Shown: positions 1 to 8,031 of the stretch, one piece after another
Position numbering within the stretch: position 1 is the stretch's first letter
Layout of the letters: every line of letters starts with the position of its first letter
From: Agrobacterium tumefaciens
GTDB lineage: Bacteria > Pseudomonadota > Alphaproteobacteria > Rhizobiales > Rhizobiaceae
Length of the DNA: 64,000 nucleotides
Direction of reading: 5' to 3'
Assembly: GCF_005221325.1 (NCBI RefSeq)
Contig: NZ_CP039891.1
Coordinates: 62,001 to 126,000 of the forward strand
Translations under genes and position numbers: made by a program
Notes under the pieces: generated by a model
What the model saw: only the letters and a program-made list of their open reading frames with translations
Database searches by the model: none
Told to the model about the DNA's origin: nothing

Positions 1-985
1 GCCGATCTCGCTCCTGCGCCTGCCGGCAAAGATTGTCTCTGACCTGCGAAACCTTGGCTTCCAGACGATCGGAGAGCTCGCCAACACGCCGCGCGCACCG
101 CTGACGCTCCGCTTCGGCCCGGAGGTCGGTCGCCGTCTCGACCAGATGTTCTGTCGTGCCTCCGAGCCAATTCAGCCAATCCGCACGCCTGAGCTGATTG
201 AGGTCTCCAAAGCCTTTGCTGAACCGATCGGGGCCGCCGAGACAATCAACAAATATGTCGGCCGCCTTGTTGTTCAGCTAGTTGATGAGCTCCGGAAGCG
301 CGGGCTTGGCGTGCGCCGCGCCGACCTGATCGTCGAGAAGGTCGACGGTACCAGACAGGCCATTCGCGCAGGCACCGCCAAGCCGGCCCGCGATATCGCC
401 TGGCTGACGAAACTGTTTCGGGACCGGACCGAAAAGATCGAGCCGGGTTTCGGGATCGAGAGGCTCACCCTCGTCGCCGTCATGGTAGAGCCATTGGAGG
501 AGGCGCAGAAAGTCTCTGCTCTGGTCGAGGATGACATCACCGATGTGACGCCGCTGATCGACATCTATGGAAACCGGGGGCAGCGAGTTTATCGCGTCGG
601 ACCGGTTGCTTCCGATGTGCCCGAACGCGCTGTCCAGCGCATCAGCCCCGTTGCTGAGCCGATTGCTGTTGCCTGGGTCAGCCATTGGCGCCGCCCGGTG
701 CGTCTTTTGCCACGTCCGGAACTGATCGAGGCGATTGCGCTGATGCCGGACCGGCCGCCGGTCTCCATTGTCTGGCGCGGCAGACGCCGGAAGGTCAAAC
801 TTGCCGATGGGCCGGAGCGCATTTTTGGCGAGTGGTGGCAGCGCGACGCCGAGATGGACGCTGTGCGCGACTACTTTGTCATCGAGGACGAGGCAGGTGA
901 ACGCCTGTGGGTGTTCCGCTCCGGCGACGGTGTCGATCCTGAGACTGGTTCCCACCGCTGGTTCTGTCACGGGATTTTCGCATGA
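1..985 (+). CDS. imuB: ImuB, Y-family DNA polymerase-like protein (3' part only)
   Basis: The reading frame is open from base 2, so the gene starts before the window; 327 residues are visible. The upstream in-frame segment carries the helix-hairpin-helix-like part typical of ImuB ([10 protein letters not shown], then [11 protein letters not shown]), followed by the little-finger-like domain and the ImuB C-terminal tail. ImuB is a catalytically inactive Y-family polymerase homologue that connects the beta clamp, ImuA and DnaE2 in the SOS mutasome. The palm domain lies outside the window, so its active-site residues cannot be judged. The stop codon overlaps the dnaE2 start in an ATGA, which is strong evidence for an imuB-dnaE2 operon. 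Any LexA box would lie upstream, outside the window. Confidence 0.9.
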   Translation, partial: PISLLRLPAKIVSDLRNLGFQTIGELANTPRAPLTLRFGPEVGRRLDQMFCRASEPIQPIRTPELIEVSKAFAEPIGAAETINKYVGRLVVQLVDELRKRGLGVRRADLIVEKVDGTRQAIRAGTAKPARDIAWLTKLFRDRTEKIEPGFGIERLTLVAVMVEPLEEAQKVSALVEDDITDVTPLIDIYGNRGQRVYRVGPVASDVPERAVQRISPVAEPIAVAWVSHWRRPVRLLPRPELIEAIALMPDRPPVSIVWRGRRRKVKLADGPERIFGEWWQRDAEMDAVRDYFVIEDEAGERLWVFRSGDGVDPETGSHRWFCHGIFA

Positions 986-3900
986 GCTACGCCGAGCTTC
1001 AGGTCACGACACATTTTTCCTTTTTGCGCGGCGCGTCCTCTGCACAGGAGTTGTTCGAGACAGCCAAAGCCTCGGGCATCCAGGCGCTCGGCGTCGTCGA
1101 TCGCAATTCGCTGGCCGGGATTGTTCGCGCCCTTGAAGCATCCCGCGCGACAGGTCTCCGCCTCGTCGTCGGCTGTCGTCTCGATCTCGCCGACGGCATG
1201 TCGATGCTCGTCTATCCAATGGATCGATCTGCCTATTCCCGGCTGACCCGTTTGATCACGCTCGGCAAGTCGCGCGGCGGCAAGAACAACTGCATCCTTC
1301 ACTGGGATGACGTTATCGCCTACTCGGAAGACATGATCGGCATTCTGGTGCCGGATCTGCCGGATGCCACCTGTGCTGTGCAGCTTCGAAAAATGGCTGA
1401 GCTGTTTGGTGATCGCGCTTACGTGTCTCTCTGTCTGCGTCGGCGACCGAACGACCAGTTGCGCCTGCACGAGATTTCCAACACGGCGGCGCGGTTCAAG
1501 GTGAAGACCGTCGTCACCAATGACGTGCTGTTTCATGAGCCGGGCCGGCGGCAATTGCAGGACATCGTCACCTGCATCAGGCACAACACCACGATCGACG
1601 ATGTCGGCTTCGAGCGCGAAAGGCACGCAGATCGTTACCTGAAGCCGCCCGAGGAAATGGAGCGTCTGTTTCCCCGGTACCGTGAGGCGCTTGCACGGAC
1701 GATGGAGATCGTTCGGCGGTGCAAGTTTTCGCTCGAGGAACTGACCTACCAATATCCCGAGGAAGCGATCGTGCCGGGCAAGAATGCCCAAGCCTCGCTG
1801 GAACATTATGTCTGGGAATGTGCGCCCGAACGTTATCCGGAGGGCTTGCCACCGGATGTTCTGAAGACCGTCCGGCACGAGCTCGATCTCGTTCGCACCA
1901 TGAAATATGCGCCCTACTTCCTGACCGTGTTTTCGATCGTGCGCTTTGCCAGAAGCCAGGGCATTCTCTGTCAGGGCAGGGGGTCCGCTGCCAACAGCGC
2001 TGTCTGCTATATTCTCGGCATCACATCGATCGACCCCTCGACCAATGATCTCCTCTTCGAGCGTTTCGTCAGCCAGGAGCGCGACGAGCCGCCGGATATC
2101 GATGTCGACTTCGAGCATGAACGGCGCGAGGAGGTCATCCAGTGGATCTACAAGACCTATACCAAGGATAAGGCGGCACTCTGCGCGACCGTCACCCGCT
2201 ACCGGGCCAAGGGCGCAATCCGCGATGTCGGCAAGGCGCTCGGCCTGCCTGAAGATGTCATCAAGGCGCTGTCATCAGGCATGTGGTCCTGGTCGGAAGA
2301 AGTTCCCGACCGAAACATCAGGGAGCTCAATCTGAACCCCGATGACCGGCGTCTGGCGCTCACCCTGAAACTCGCGCAGCAGCTGATGGGCGCACCGCGC
2401 CATCTCGGACAGCACCCCGGTGGCTTTGTCCTCACCCATGACCGGCTCGATGATCTCGTGCCGATCGAACCCGCCACGATGAAAGACCGGCAGATCATCG
2501 AATGGGACAAGGACGACGTCGAGGCGCTGAAGTTCATGAAGGTCGATGTGCTGGCACTCGGCATGCTGACCTGCATGGCCAAAGCCTTTGATCTCATCCG
2601 CGAACACAAGGACGATGATCTTGATCTGTCGAAGATCCGCCAGGAGGATGCCGCGACCTATGCGATGATCCGCAAGGCTGACACGCTCGGCACCTTCCAG
2701 ATCGAAAGCCGCGCGCAAATGGCGATGCTGCCGCGGTTGAAGCCGCGCACGTTCTATGATCTCGTCGTGCAGGTGGCGATCGTGCGGCCGGGCCCAATCC
2801 AGGGTGACATGGTGCATCCCTATCTTCGTCGGCGCGAAGGCAAGGAGCCTGTCGAATATCCCACACCAGAGCTTGAAGCAGTCCTCGGCAAGACGCTCGG
2901 CGTGCCGCTGTTTCAGGAAAGCGCCATGCGTGTTGCCATGGTCTGTGCCGGCTTTACCGGTGGCGAGGCCGACCAGCTGCGCAAATCCATGGCGACCTTC
3001 AAGTTCACTGGCGGTGTCTCGCGCTTCAAGGACAAGCTGGTGTCCGGCATGGTCAAAAACGGATATTCGCCCGAGTTCGCCGAAAAGACCTTTTCGCAGC
3101 TAGAAGGCTTCGGCTCCTACGGCTTTCCGGAAAGTCATGCGGCCTCATTTGCGTTGATTGCCTACGCGTCGAACTACATCAAGTGCCATTACGCCAACGT
3201 CTTTTGTGCAGCCCTTCTCAACAGCCAGCCAATGGGCTTTTATGCTCCGGCCCAGATCGTCGGGGACGCGATCAAGCATGGCGTTGAGGTGAGGCCGGTT
3301 TGCGTCAACCGCTCGCGATGGGACTGCACGCTGGAAAGGATCGGCAGCACCGATCGACATGCTGTTCGGCTCGGTTTCCGGCAAGTGAGGGGACTGGCGG
3401 TCGCGGAGGCGGCGCGGATCGTTGCAGCTCGCATGAACAACCCGTTCGCCTCAGTCGATGATATGTGGCGCCGATCCAGTGTTCCAACCGAAGCGCTTGT
3501 CCAACTGGCAGAGGCCGATGCCTTCCTGCCATCGCTCAAACTCGAACGACGCGATGCGCTCTGGGCGATCAAGGCGCTGCGCGACGAACCCTTGCCGTTG
3601 TTTGCAGCTGCAGCCGAACGCGAGGCGACAGCGATTGCTGAGCAGCGGGAGCCGGAGGTCGCGCTTCGGCAGATGACGGACGGCCACAACGTCATCGAGG
3701 ACTACAGCCACATCGGGCTGACTTTGCGCCAGCATCCGGTCGCCTTTCTCCGCGAAGACCTCTCGTCACGCAATATCATCACCTGTGCCGAGGCGATGAA
3801 TGCCCGGGATGGCCGATGGGTTTACACCGCTGGACTCGTGCTGGTGCGGCAAAAGCCGGGATCTGCCAAGGGTGTGATGTTTATCACCATCGAGGACGAG

Positions 3901-4239
3901 ACTGGACCGGCCAACGTCGTTGTCTGGCCCACTCTTTTCGAGAAGCGCAGGCGCATCGTGCTGGGATCTTCGATGATGGCGATCAACGGGCGAATTCAGC
4001 GGGAAGGGGAGGTCGTCCATCTCGTCGCCCAGCAACTCTTCGATCTCTCAGGCGATCTGGTTGGCCTTGCCGATCGAGATACGGAGTTCAGGCTGCCGGC
4101 TGGTCGCGGCGATGAGTTTGCCCACGGAGGCGGCGGGCCGGATTCACGCGATCGGCCAAAGCCGGTCGTCCCGCGGGACATGTTCACGCCCGATCTTCAT
4201 ATCGATACGCTGAAGGTGAAGGCCCGGAATTTTCAATGA
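982..4239 (+). CDS. dnaE2: DnaE2, error-prone DNA polymerase III alpha subunit
   Basis: Complete 1085-residue C-family polymerase, the usual length for DnaE2. The N-terminal PHP domain (about residues 1-250) begins with the [10 protein letters not shown] motif. The palm region has the [11 protein letters not shown] segment near residue 335 and the metal-binding [12 protein letters not shown] motif near residue 372. A C-terminal OB-fold segment ([12 protein letters not shown]) is present, and the long tail of the replicative DnaE is missing. DnaE2 carries out mutagenic translesion synthesis with ImuA and ImuB after DNA damage. The start overlaps the imuB stop (ATGA). The gene ends only six bases before the left end of the insertion sequence, so it was not interrupted. 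Confidence 0.96.
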   Translation: MSYAELQVTTHFSFLRGASSAQELFETAKASGIQALGVVDRNSLAGIVRALEASRATGLRLVVGCRLDLADGMSMLVYPMDRSAYSRLTRLITLGKSRGGKNNCILHWDDVIAYSEDMIGILVPDLPDATCAVQLRKMAELFGDRAYVSLCLRRRPNDQLRLHEISNTAARFKVKTVVTNDVLFHEPGRRQLQDIVTCIRHNTTIDDVGFERERHADRYLKPPEEMERLFPRYREALARTMEIVRRCKFSLEELTYQYPEEAIVPGKNAQASLEHYVWECAPERYPEGLPPDVLKTVRHELDLVRTMKYAPYFLTVFSIVRFARSQGILCQGRGSAANSAVCYILGITSIDPSTNDLLFERFVSQERDEPPDIDVDFEHERREEVIQWIYKTYTKDKAALCATVTRYRAKGAIRDVGKALGLPEDVIKALSSGMWSWSEEVPDRNIRELNLNPDDRRLALTLKLAQQLMGAPRHLGQHPGGFVLTHDRLDDLVPIEPATMKDRQIIEWDKDDVEALKFMKVDVLALGMLTCMAKAFDLIREHKDDDLDLSKIRQEDAATYAMIRKADTLGTFQIESRAQMAMLPRLKPRTFYDLVVQVAIVRPGPIQGDMVHPYLRRREGKEPVEYPTPELEAVLGKTLGVPLFQESAMRVAMVCAGFTGGEADQLRKSMATFKFTGGVSRFKDKLVSGMVKNGYSPEFAEKTFSQLEGFGSYGFPESHAASFALIAYASNYIKCHYANVFCAALLNSQPMGFYAPAQIVGDAIKHGVEVRPVCVNRSRWDCTLERIGSTDRHAVRLGFRQVRGLAVAEAARIVAARMNNPFASVDDMWRRSSVPTEALVQLAEADAFLPSLKLERRDALWAIKALRDEPLPLFAAAAEREATAIAEQREPEVALRQMTDGHNVIEDYSHIGLTLRQHPVAFLREDLSSRNIITCAEAMNARDGRWVYTAGLVLVRQKPGSAKGVMFITIEDETGPANVVVWPTLFEKRRRIVLGSSMMAINGRIQREGEVVHLVAQQLFDLSGDLVGLADRDTEFRLPAGRGDEFAHGGGGPDSRDRPKPVVPRDMFTPDLHIDTLKVKARNFQ

Positions 4240-4244
4240 GCGAT

Positions 4245-4268
4245 CTAGGCCGTAGACTCATAAGCCCG
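4245..4268 (+). repeat. Left terminal inverted repeat of the IS
   Basis: Starts CTAGGCCGTAGACTCATAA. It matches the right repeat at 16 of the first 19 positions. The transposase stop codon TAG (minus strand) lies inside the CTAG, so the coding region runs right to the element edge. Confidence 0.8.
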
Positions 4269-5011
4269 CAGCCACAGGCGCATTGACGCCAACTGGACCA
4301 TGGCGAGGAAGTTTTCCGCCAGCTTATCGTAGCGGGTAGCGACCCGACGAAAGTGCTTCAGCTTGGAGAAGAACCGCTCGATCAGGTTCCGTTCGCGATA
4401 TAGCCATGAGCTGAAGTACGGTTTTGACCTACGGTTTGCCTTGGGCGGAATATTGGCGAACGCCCCCTTCTCGCGGAGAGACGCCCGGATGCGATCGGCA
4501 TCATAGGCCTTGTCAGCGAGCACGATGGTTCCGGCACCCACATGGTCAAGCAGACCGTCAGCCGCTTGCCCGTCGTGGCTTTGCCCAGCGGTTAGGCTCA
4601 GCCTGATCGGGAGACCTTGCCCATCGACGACCGCGTGGATTTTGGTCGTGAGCCCGCCTCGGGAACGGCCGAGACAATGATCTCGATCCCCCTTTTTGCC
4701 GTCGCAGCCTGCTGGTGGGCGCGAACGGAAGTGCTGTCGATCATCTGGATGTCGCCATCATGGGCAGCGGTGATGGCGTCCATCATTCGGTCCCAGACGC
4801 CTGCTTTCCGCCATCGTATGAATCGGTTGTAGCAGGTGGTTCGCGGACCATAGCGTTCGGGCAGGTCGCGCCACGGCGCACCGGATCGTAGCACCCAGAA
4901 GATTCCATTCAGCACGCGACGGTCATCGACGCGCGGCACCCCTCTTGGCTTGTTGGGTAAAAGTGGCTCAATCACGCGCCATTCAAAATCGGTCAAGTCA
5001 TATCGGCTCAT
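4245..5011 (-). CDS. IS5-family DDE transposase, two frames joined by a -1 frameshift
   Basis: Frame A runs from the ATG at 5011 and stops near 4598. It has the IS5 N-terminal domain (LTDFEWRVIEPLLP) and the first catalytic Asp in MIDSTSVRAH. Frame B continues to 4245 with GLTTKIHAVVDG, the second Asp in ADKAYD and the catalytic Glu in RNLIERFFSKLKHF. The frames meet at a run of five A and five G on the coding strand (complement of 4688-4697); re-reading one base there gives a fused protein of about 255 residues. This is the usual arrangement in the IS427 group, where slippage makes the active enzyme, so the two frames are not evidence of decay. All three DDE residues are present. Confidence 0.88.
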
Positions 5012-5040
5012 GCTGGTGCTGAATCAGCTTTTGATCTGTA

Positions 5041-5490
5041 ATGGAAGCCGTCATCATTCAGGAAAGCGAAAGTGGAGGCCGCGTGCTGCAAAATCGAGAA
5101 TGGCATAAGGTCGATGGAGCCTCCGCAGACGCAATCGCCTCGCTCAAATCGCTGGCTCCGGTCGATCTTCCTGAGAGTTATTACGCATTGCTGACTTTCA
5201 GCAATGGCGGGGAAGGACCGCTAGCGGTTCAGCCGCTTTGGTTCCAACTCTATCCCGCCGAGGAAGCTGCTCAGATTGAACGGGACGGGACTTTCCGAGA
5301 GTTTTTCCGGGGTTTGTTCGTGATCGGCGGCAACGGTAGCGGCGAAGCCGTGGCATTCGACTTGCGGGAAAATGCGCCATATCCCCTCGTCGCATTCGAC
5401 ATGACCAACGTCGACCTGGAAGAGAGCCTAAGACCGATAGCGCCATCCTTCGATGTAGCGCTGGATTTGATCGGTCGAGACAATCAGTAA
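5041..5490 (+). CDS. SMI1/KNR4 (SUKH)-like protein, IS passenger
   Basis: 149 residues without signal peptide or membrane segment. The family features are the central LPESYYALLTFSNGGEG segment (about residues 43-60), a hydrophobic strand FVIGGNGSGEAVAFD, and the late PYPLVAFDM block. SUKH proteins are often immunity partners of polymorphic toxins or of contact-dependent inhibition systems, but many are orphans, and no toxin gene is seen here. The gene starts 29 bases from the transposase start on the opposite strand and ends 28 bases before the IS right repeat. The ATG at 5041 has no good ribosome site; a GTG at 5083 preceded by GGAGG would give about 135 residues and may be the true start. 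Confidence 0.72.
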   Translation: MEAVIIQESESGGRVLQNREWHKVDGASADAIASLKSLAPVDLPESYYALLTFSNGGEGPLAVQPLWFQLYPAEEAAQIERDGTFREFFRGLFVIGGNGSGEAVAFDLRENAPYPLVAFDMTNVDLEESLRPIAPSFDVALDLIGRDNQ

Positions 5491-5498
5491 TCCGGCAC

Positions 5499-5522
5499 CG
5501 CGTTTATGGGTTCACGGCCTAG
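5499..5522 (-). repeat. Right terminal inverted repeat of the IS
   Basis: Read on the minus strand it starts CTAGGCCGTGAACCCATAA, the partner of the left repeat. It lies just after the stop codon (5490) of the SUKH-like gene, which places that gene inside the element. Confidence 0.8.
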
Positions 5523-5564
5523 GTAAACGTACAGTCGGAGGCTCTATATTGGTTCAAAGCGATG

Positions 5565-5891
5565 TTACTTCTCAGTGGCCAATTCACTGAAATTCTTGAT
5601 GTTGACCGAGGCGTCGGGAAACCTCGCCGTAATCTCCAACGTGCCACCTAATGCTTCGATATAGCGTCGCAGATTGCTGACATAAATATCGGCGCGCTGC
5701 TCCAGCTTTGCGACAGCCGGCTGCTTCACATGGAGTGCGCGTGCCACATCCTGCTGAGTTTTTTCACGGGCCACGCGCAGCTCGTGTAGCGCCATGTCTT
5801 CAAGAATTGCCTTGGTCGCTTCATCGTTGCGGGCACGGCGTTCTGGCGACATTCTGTTGCGCAAGTCGTTAAAGGAGCGATGTCCAGTCAT
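5565..5891 (-). CDS. HigA-like antitoxin, XRE-family helix-turn-helix
   Basis: 108 residues. The HTH lies at about residues 38-72 (REKTQQDVARALHVKQPAVAKLE) and is followed by an Arg/Tyr-rich helix and the IEALGGTLEI segment typical of plasmid-borne HigA/XRE antitoxins. The start codon overlaps the upstream toxin stop in an ATGA, so the two are translationally coupled, toxin first. The protein should neutralise the HigB-like partner and bind the palindromes upstream of the pair. It lies just right of the IS. Confidence 0.85.
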   Translation of the reverse strand: MTGHRSFNDLRNRMSPERRARNDEATKAILEDMALHELRVAREKTQQDVARALHVKQPAVAKLEQRADIYVSNLRRYIEALGGTLEITARFPDASVNIKNFSELATEK

Positions 5892-6247
5892 ATCAACCCT
5901 TCCTTCCCGATCTCGATCAGGTAATTGTCATATAGTCGATCAGCGACCGGAATCATGATTTCATAAAAGCGGTCGTCGCCGGTTTTATTTCCACCGACAA
6001 GCAAAATAGCAGTGCGACGCGGATCGAAAGCGTAGAATACCCGGTAGGGTTCGCCGCCGCTTTGAATCCGCAGTTCCCGCATATGTTCGTGCTTTGAACC
6101 TTCGATGCCGGATGAGTAAGGGAAGGGAAGTTGCGGTCCTTTGGCTTCTAGAAGCCCGACTACCCTTACGATATCGTCCTGAACGGCCTCGATCAGCGTC
6201 GTGTACCACTCACCAAACTCATCGGTATATTCAACGCTCCAACTCAT
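5888..6247 (-). CDS. HigB/RelE-like toxin (phage Gp49-like family)
   Basis: 119 residues from the ATG at 6247, chosen because GGAG lies seven bases upstream; a longer frame to 6364 would run through the operator. Family features are the N-terminal EYTDEFGEWYTTL segment, the basic central MRELRIQSGGEPYRVFYAFD block and the LLVGGNKTGDDRFYE strand. Members are ribosome-dependent or free mRNA endonucleases that slow growth when the antitoxin is lost. The toxin-before-antitoxin order is typical for higBA. On a transmissible replicon such pairs commonly stabilise inheritance; that role is inferred here. Confidence 0.82.
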   Translation of the reverse strand: MSWSVEYTDEFGEWYTTLIEAVQDDIVRVVGLLEAKGPQLPFPYSSGIEGSKHEHMRELRIQSGGEPYRVFYAFDPRRTAILLVGGNKTGDDRFYEIMIPVADRLYDNYLIEIGKEGLI

Positions 6248-6261
6248 CGGTGCTCCAAATG

Positions 6262-6306
6262 TATTCCATTTGTGGAATATTTCAAGCGATATTCCACAGA
6301 CGGAAT
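6262..6306. promoter_or_regulatory. Twin palindromic operator of the higBA-like pair
   Basis: Two inverted repeats with the pattern TTCC-N6-GGAA lie at 6264-6277 and 6292-6305, centres 28 bases apart. Both sit just upstream of the toxin start. The position suits autorepression by the antitoxin or the toxin-antitoxin complex. The palindromes are seen directly; binding is inferred. Confidence 0.65.
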
Positions 6307-6555
6307 AACTCGCCCCCTCGAGGTTGACAAGTGGAGATGGCGCTGAGCTGTTGGCGCCCACCACGATCGTTCCATCGAATTTGTGATCTGGTGCCTGCGT
6401 GAGAACGACGTCGGACCTCGATGCGGCTTCCGCAACCGTCCGGAATAATCCGCTTCACGCTGCATGCGAGCCGTCTCCAGCAGTTATGGGTGCAGTCCTC
6501 CTTTCCGGTTCGCTCTTCAACCCCGCAATGAAACGCAATCAACAGGAGATCCAGG

Positions 6556-6729
6556 ATGCAACAGCTCGCAAAATTCCTCAGCGCCACCGGCCGCCGTCTT
6601 CGCACCCTTGGCAAGGTCGTCAGTCACCTCTTCCGCAAGGGCAAACTCGGTTTGAAGATCGCCATCAAGATCCCTTTCTTCGCCGATGTCGAATTCAACA
6701 TTGAGACCGAATGGGAACGGCGCGAGTGA
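6556..6729 (+). CDS. Small basic protein of 57 residues, unknown function
   Basis: ATG at 6556 preceded by AGGAG at a normal distance. The product begins MQQLAKFLSATGRRLRTLGK and ends in an acidic tail (TEWERRE). The first 30 residues are rich in Arg and Lys and could form an amphipathic helix; a hydrophobic strand IAIKIPFF follows. No known family was recognised. Good codon structure, a ribosome site and a strong hairpin ten bases after the stop make it a credible gene. It lies alone between the toxin-antitoxin pair and the nuclease gene. Confidence 0.55.
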   Translation: MQQLAKFLSATGRRLRTLGKVVSHLFRKGKLGLKIAIKIPFFADVEFNIETEWERRE

Positions 6730-6738
6730 GCGCCCACG

Positions 6739-6762
6739 GGCTCGGCCTTAACCGGCCGAGCC
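6739..6762. terminator. Bidirectional hairpin terminator
   Basis: Perfect nine-base arms GGCTCGGCC and GGCCGAGCC separated by six bases. It lies between the stop of the 57-residue gene (6729) and the stop of the convergent nuclease gene (6765), where a shared terminator is expected. There is no long T-run, so a Rho-independent function is likely but not certain. Confidence 0.6.
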
Positions 6763-6764
6763 GT

Positions 6765-7262
6765 CTAGCACCAGGGCTCGCGACGACCTGTCCAAGTCCG
6801 GGCCAGTCCTTCCGAGACCAGGATGTCACCGAGGCTATGGCCATCTCGCACGAGAACCCGCAGCGCCCGACCATAGCGATCCTTGTCATGACCCGGCCAT
6901 GCTCGCATTTCGAAAGGACCCTGGTTCACCAGTTCGATTAATCGCTCGGTGGCGCGATTACCCAGAGCAAGCTCCGAGGCGCATCTGGGCTCGCTGATCT
7001 CGGGTGCGTCTATGTCGGCGACCCGGATCTTCATGCCATCAATCCACAGCGTATCACCATCGATGACGCAAGTGATCCGATGGCCATCGGTGCATTTTTC
7101 AAACTTTAGCGAAGGCATGTTCGCTGCGGCCAGTGTCATCGACGTAGCACTGGTCGTGAGCGCGATGGTGCTCATAACGCCGAGTACCATGGCAGGCACG
7201 GTGAGGTCGCGCTGCCTTCTCTTTTTCCGGAAGAAAAGCCGGAGACTAAGTGAATATCCCAA
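6765..7262 (-). CDS. Secreted thermonuclease-like (SNase-fold) nuclease
   Basis: Up to 165 residues. An N-terminal basic stretch followed by a hydrophobic segment (about residues 22-47) looks like a signal peptide, so the mature nuclease probably acts in the periplasm. The SNase fold is shown by VIDGDTLWIDG, then KIRVADIDAPE (calcium-site Asp and catalytic Arg region) and DRYGRALRVLV near the end. The longest frame starts with a TTG; an ATG at 7190 would leave 141 residues but without the basic signal region. Such nucleases occur on many conjugative plasmids beside transfer genes, but their role in transfer is not settled. Confidence 0.82.
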   Translation of the reverse strand: MGYSLSLRLFFRKKRRQRDLTVPAMVLGVMSTIALTTSATSMTLAAANMPSLKFEKCTDGHRITCVIDGDTLWIDGMKIRVADIDAPEISEPRCASELALGNRATERLIELVNQGPFEMRAWPGHDKDRYGRALRVLVRDGHSLGDILVSEGLARTWTGRREPWC

Positions 7263-7280
7263 ACGTCGAATGCTCCAGTT

Positions 7281-7595
7281 TCATCGTGGTCGATGTGTGA
7301 ATCTTGGCCAGTGTTCCGCGCGAGATTGCCGATCTTCAATAATGGGCTGCCGAAGGGTGACCCGATATCCGCGGCTTCGTTTGCGGCGGAGAAGATCGAG
7401 GAAGGTGGCTACAGCGTCTCGCTCACTGGCAAAATGCTGGACCTTCATCTGCCCCTGCGCTCCGATCCGGCCCCAGCGGCGTGTCAGGCAGACCTCGCCG
7501 AACAGATTGGCCTCTATCGTCATGGCATAGAAGCGGGCCATGTTGCGGGCGTCGTCCGTGCGTTCGACGTAAAGCTGATAGGGTTGAATGAGCAT
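7281..7595 (-). CDS. WGR-domain protein
   Basis: About 104 residues from the ATG at 7595. The WGR domain is visible as YQLYVERTDDARNMARFY, then CLTRRWGRIGAQGQ and a following helix DAVATFLDLLRRK. WGR domains bind nucleic acid ends in PARPs and occur as short stand-alone proteins on rhizobial plasmids. The open frame extends upstream to 7895, but that part would overlap the 65-residue gene and does not resemble the family, so the later start is preferred. No strong ribosome site is seen at any candidate start. It is in line with the nuclease and traG on the same strand. Confidence 0.72.
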   Translation of the reverse strand: MLIQPYQLYVERTDDARNMARFYAMTIEANLFGEVCLTRRWGRIGAQGQMKVQHFASERDAVATFLDLLRRKRSRGYRVTLRQPIIEDRQSRAEHWPRFTHRPR

Positions 7596-7818
7596 GGCAG
7601 CATAATCGCTGGGTCGCCAGTTTTCGTCCAACGAGAGATATGAATCGATTGCCTCTGACCGATTCATTTTTGTGAAGTTCGAACCCGGAAATTTCTGGGC
7701 GGTCCGCCTGCGGCGTTCAGTTCTATTCGCCGGGGCGAACGAAGCCCAGAGGTCTTCGCCCATCCGGGTCACGATCTTCCCGCGAACGCCAGGCGCCATC
7801 AGTGCAAACAAACGTCGA

Positions 7819-8016
7819 TCAATATCCGAGGAAGCCGAGAACATCACCGCCATAGAACTCTCCGTAGCCGTCGGGAAGACCAATGACTTCTCCACTGTCT
7901 TCGTCGATCAACGCGCCGTCGGCTTCGCGTACCACCGCCGTGATGCCGTGCTTGCGGCATTCATCGATCGCCTCGGCCACTGTCACCTGTGCTTCGCATG
8001 CTTCCCAATATCTCAT
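7819..8016 (-). CDS. 65-residue acidic protein, unknown function
   Basis: ATG at 8016, 15 bases after the traG stop on the same strand, so probably the end of the traCDG operon. The sequence has a helix (TVAEAIDECRKHG), an acidic stretch (READGALIDEDSGEVIG) and a Gly/Tyr-rich end (GYGEFYGGDVLGFLGY). No catalytic motif is visible. Small acidic genes next to traG are common on Agrobacterium-type plasmids; the function is unknown. Confidence 0.6.
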   Translation of the reverse strand: MRYWEACEAQVTVAEAIDECRKHGITAVVREADGALIDEDSGEVIGLPDGYGEFYGGDVLGFLGY

Positions 8017-8031
8017 CGTCCGATACTCAAT

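Larger units (their letters stand above)
4245..5522. mobile_element. IS5-family (IS427-like) insertion sequence carrying a passenger gene
   Basis: The outer boundaries are two inverted copies that both begin CTAGGCCGT and match at 19 of the first 24 positions: 4245 reading right, and 5522 reading left. CTAG at each edge fits the TA/CTAG target preference of the IS427 group. Between them lie a two-frame DDE transposase on the minus strand and, beyond the transposase start, a complete divergent SUKH-like gene. About 1.28 kb is longer than the roughly 0.8-0.9 kb expected for a transposase-only element, and the extra length equals the passenger. No competing inverted repeat was found between the transposase start and the passenger gene. 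Confidence 0.8.

Noticed and set aside
278..970. Long open frames on the minus strand opposite imuB and dnaE2 (also 967-2118)
   Set aside because: They mirror the codon pattern of the real genes in GC-rich DNA and have no domain similarity or ribosome site.
5012..5040. Short gap between transposase and SUKH gene as a possible IS end
   Set aside because: No match to the left inverted repeat was found there, while a good match with CTAG exists at 5499-5522.
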